Origin: Buttiauxella agrestis ATCC 33320
GTDB lineage: Bacteria; Pseudomonadota; Gammaproteobacteria; Enterobacterales; Enterobacteriaceae
NCBI RefSeq assembly: GCF_000735355.1
Contig: NZ_JMPI01000025.1
Span: 1 to 64,000 of the forward strand
Direction of reading: 5' to 3'
Length of the DNA stretch: 64,000 nucleotides
The notes below the pieces were generated by a model. That model was not told the origin of the DNA. It saw nothing but the letters and a program-made list of their open reading frames with translations, and searched no databases. The position numbers were made by a program, and so were the translations under genes. This document shows positions 62,504 to 64,000 of the stretch, piece by piece (within the stretch, counting starts at the first letter, position 1; the number at the start of each line of letters is the position of its first letter).

Positions 62504-63604
62504 CTACACCTTCCCGCTACTTTCCATGATTGCTTTCTGGGCCACGACCGCCGCTTTTTGCTGCATGCGGTTTTGCATCTGGTCGATGATGACCGCCACA
62601 ATAATCACGATGCCTTTGATGACCATTTGCCAAAACTCACTCACGCCCATCATCACCAGGCCGTCAGCCAGGAAGCCAATCACAAATGCGCCGACGAGGG
62701 TGCCTAGAATGGTGCCGCGCCCGCCTGCCAGCGACGTTCCGCCGAGCACCACAGCCGCAATCGCGTTCATCTCAAATGCCGTGCCGTTTGCCGGGTGGCT
62801 GGCAACCAACTGCGCGGAAACGACAATCCCGGCAATGGCGGCGCAAAAACCGGACAGCGTGTAGACCCAAATTTTTACCTGGCGGACTTTGACGCCGGAC
62901 AGTTCGGCGGCGCGTTCGTTATCACCAATCGCGTAAACATGGCGGCCAAAGGGCAGGCGGCGAGCCACATAAGCAATGGCGATGGCGAGCACAATCATCA
63001 TCCAGATTGCCCACGGGATACCGAACAAATTGCCAGAGCCAATCAGGTCGAAACCGGTATTGCCGAGCTGTGGATTGCCGGAAAGTCCGGGGAAGGTTTC
63101 ACCGCCCGAGGTCAACATGGCGGCCCCACGCAGCACGTACATGGTGCCGAGTGTGCAGATAAACGGTGCGACGTTATAGCGGGTGATAATCCAGCCGTTG
63201 CCCGCGCCAATCAGCCCGCCAATCAGTAATACCAGCGGTACAATCACCCACACGCTTGGGAAAATGGCGATACCAAACATCGGCAGCACAATGCCCTTGG
63301 TTATCAGCCAACCGGCAATCATGCCGCACAGCCCAAGTGTGGCGCCAATCGACAGGTCAATGCCCGCCGTGATGATGACAAAGGTGATGCCGAGCGCCAG
63401 GAAGGCGTTGATAGCAATGTGTTTAATCATGATCACCATGCTGCCCATGGCGAGGAAATCCGGCACCATGATGGCGAAGAAACCGACAATCAAAAACAGC
63501 GCAATAAAGGTGCGCAGTTTGAGCAGTAACAGCAGCAGATTTTCCCGCGAGCTGAACGGCGAGCCTGGTCTGGCGTTGAGCGCGACAGTATCATTCGTTT
63601 TCAT
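62504..63604 (-). CDS. Ribose-type sugar ABC permease (RbsC family)
   Basis: 366 residues from the ATG at 63604, one base after the ATPase gene stop; a start at 63622 would overlap that gene. Eight to ten helices with the RbsC signature GLCGMIAGWLITKG, NGWIITRYNVAPFICTLGTMYVLRG, AIGDNERAAELSGVKVRQVKIWVYTLSGFCAAIAG, MNAIAAVVLGGTSLAGGRG. Imports the substrate of the isomerase-kinase-transketolase pathway. The binding protein gene must be outside the window. Confidence 0.93.
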   Translation of the reverse strand: MKTNDTVALNARPGSPFSSRENLLLLLLKLRTFIALFLIVGFFAIMVPDFLAMGSMVIMIKHIAINAFLALGITFVIITAGIDLSIGATLGLCGMIAGWLITKGIVLPMFGIAIFPSVWVIVPLVLLIGGLIGAGNGWIITRYNVAPFICTLGTMYVLRGAAMLTSGGETFPGLSGNPQLGNTGFDLIGSGNLFGIPWAIWMMIVLAIAIAYVARRLPFGRHVYAIGDNERAAELSGVKVRQVKIWVYTLSGFCAAIAGIVVSAQLVASHPANGTAFEMNAIAAVVLGGTSLAGGRGTILGTLVGAFVIGFLADGLVMMGVSEFWQMVIKGIVIIVAVIIDQMQNRMQQKAAVVAQKAIMESSGKV

Positions 63605-63605
63605 A

Positions 63606-64000
63606 TCAGAACCCTTGTGCACTAGCGGAAACCAATGCCGACTCTTCGGCGTGTTCGCGGGGAATATCGGCGGTGACTTTGCCGCCGGACATCACCAGAA
63701 TGCGGTCGGAAACCGCCATAATCTCTTTGAGATCGGAGGTGGAAAACACCACCGCAATCCCTTGTTCGGAAAGCTGAACCATCATGCGGAACACGTCGGC
63801 TTTCGCACCCACGTCGATCCCACGCGTTGGCTCATCGAGCAGCAGCAGTTTCGGGTTGGTCAGCAGCGAGCGGCCAATCACCACTTTTTGCTGGTTCCCG
63901 CCGCTCAGCGCCTGAATTTCCACATCCGGTGATGAGACTTTAATCGACAGATTGCCAATGGTGCTGGCCACGACCGCCGTTTCATCAACCTGCGAAATTG
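63606..64000 (-). CDS. Ribose-type sugar ABC ATPase (RbsA family), partial
   Basis: C-terminal part of an RbsA-type double ATPase, cut by the window end. The visible part is the second cassette: signature ALSGGNQQKVVIGRSLLT, Walker B PKLLLLDEPTRGIDVGAK, and VVFSTSDLKEIMAVSDRILVMSGGKV. The degenerate Walker B ending (DEPTRGIDVGAK) and GGNQQK signature are typical for RbsA/MglA/XylG. First visible gene of the minus-strand operon continuing into the permease. Confidence 0.92.
   Translation of the reverse strand, partial: ISQVDETAVVASTIGNLSIKVSSPDVEIQALSGGNQQKVVIGRSLLTNPKLLLLDEPTRGIDVGAKADVFRMMVQLSEQGIAVVFSTSDLKEIMAVSDRILVMSGGKVTADIPREHAEESALVSASAQGF

Overview
The window is chromosomal DNA of an Enterobacteriaceae member related to but not E. 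coli (Enterobacter, Kluyvera, Buttiauxella and Lelliottia are candidates; the sequence does not decide). Evidence: E. coli-type backbone gene order (opgD, rimL, ydcK, tehA, tehB, ydcL, ydcO, rlhA; also tam, yneE, ydcF), REP-type palindromes between genes, and NsrR-, MetJ- and sigma28-like sites. I saw no rRNA, tRNA, CRISPR array or complete insertion sequence. Nearly every interval is coding; the only long stretch without a credible gene is about 6.56-7.26 kb.

Layout. (1) 1-6.55 kb, minus strand: uhpA-uhpB-uhpC followed by an AfuA-type binding protein and an AfuB-type double permease, a hexose-phosphate sensing system wired to an ABC importer instead of UhpT. (2) 6.65-7.24 kb: a large inverted repeat of two diverged but identically folded copies of a roughly 280-nt structured sequence; this is the most unusual object here. 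(3) 7.26-10.2 kb: LysR regulator diverging from a methionine-type aminotransferase and an orphan amino-acid binding protein. (4) 10.4-25.4 kb: backbone block opgD-(hpxO)-rimL-ydcK-tehAB-VOC-ydcL-EamA/AraC-ydcO-GGDEF/EAL-rlhA. (5) 25.4-41.5 kb: small regulator/effector pairs (LysR/PACE pump, aldehyde dehydrogenase/AraC, FtrA/rhodanese, LysR/SnoaL), tam, yneE, a MetE-like methyltransferase with a possible MetJ site, and a chemoreceptor with a clear sigma28 promoter.

(6) 41.6-47.3 kb: LacI regulator plus a four-gene operon (NupG/YegT-type permease, two Gfo/Idh/MocA oxidoreductases, a sugar epimerase) with twin LacI-type operators, probably for oxidative/epimerising breakdown of an unusual sugar or glycoside. 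(7) 47.3-49.2 kb, AT-rich minus-strand island: a small membrane protein, a papain-like cysteine peptidase of effector type and a lipoprotein, a candidate toxin-immunity unit. (8) 49.2-56.7 kb: alpha-glucoside ABC transporter with two GH13 glucosidases, laid out like isomaltulose (pal) operons. (9) 57.7-64 kb, minus strand: RbsA/RbsC-type sugar transporter, split transketolase, FGGY kinase and FucI/AraA-like isomerase, a complete isomerase-kinase-transketolase route for an unidentified aldose, cut by the window end.

The genome section is thus a mosaic of conserved backbone with several sugar-uptake modules, each with its own sensor or regulator, plus two accessory elements (the structured palindrome and the peptidase island).
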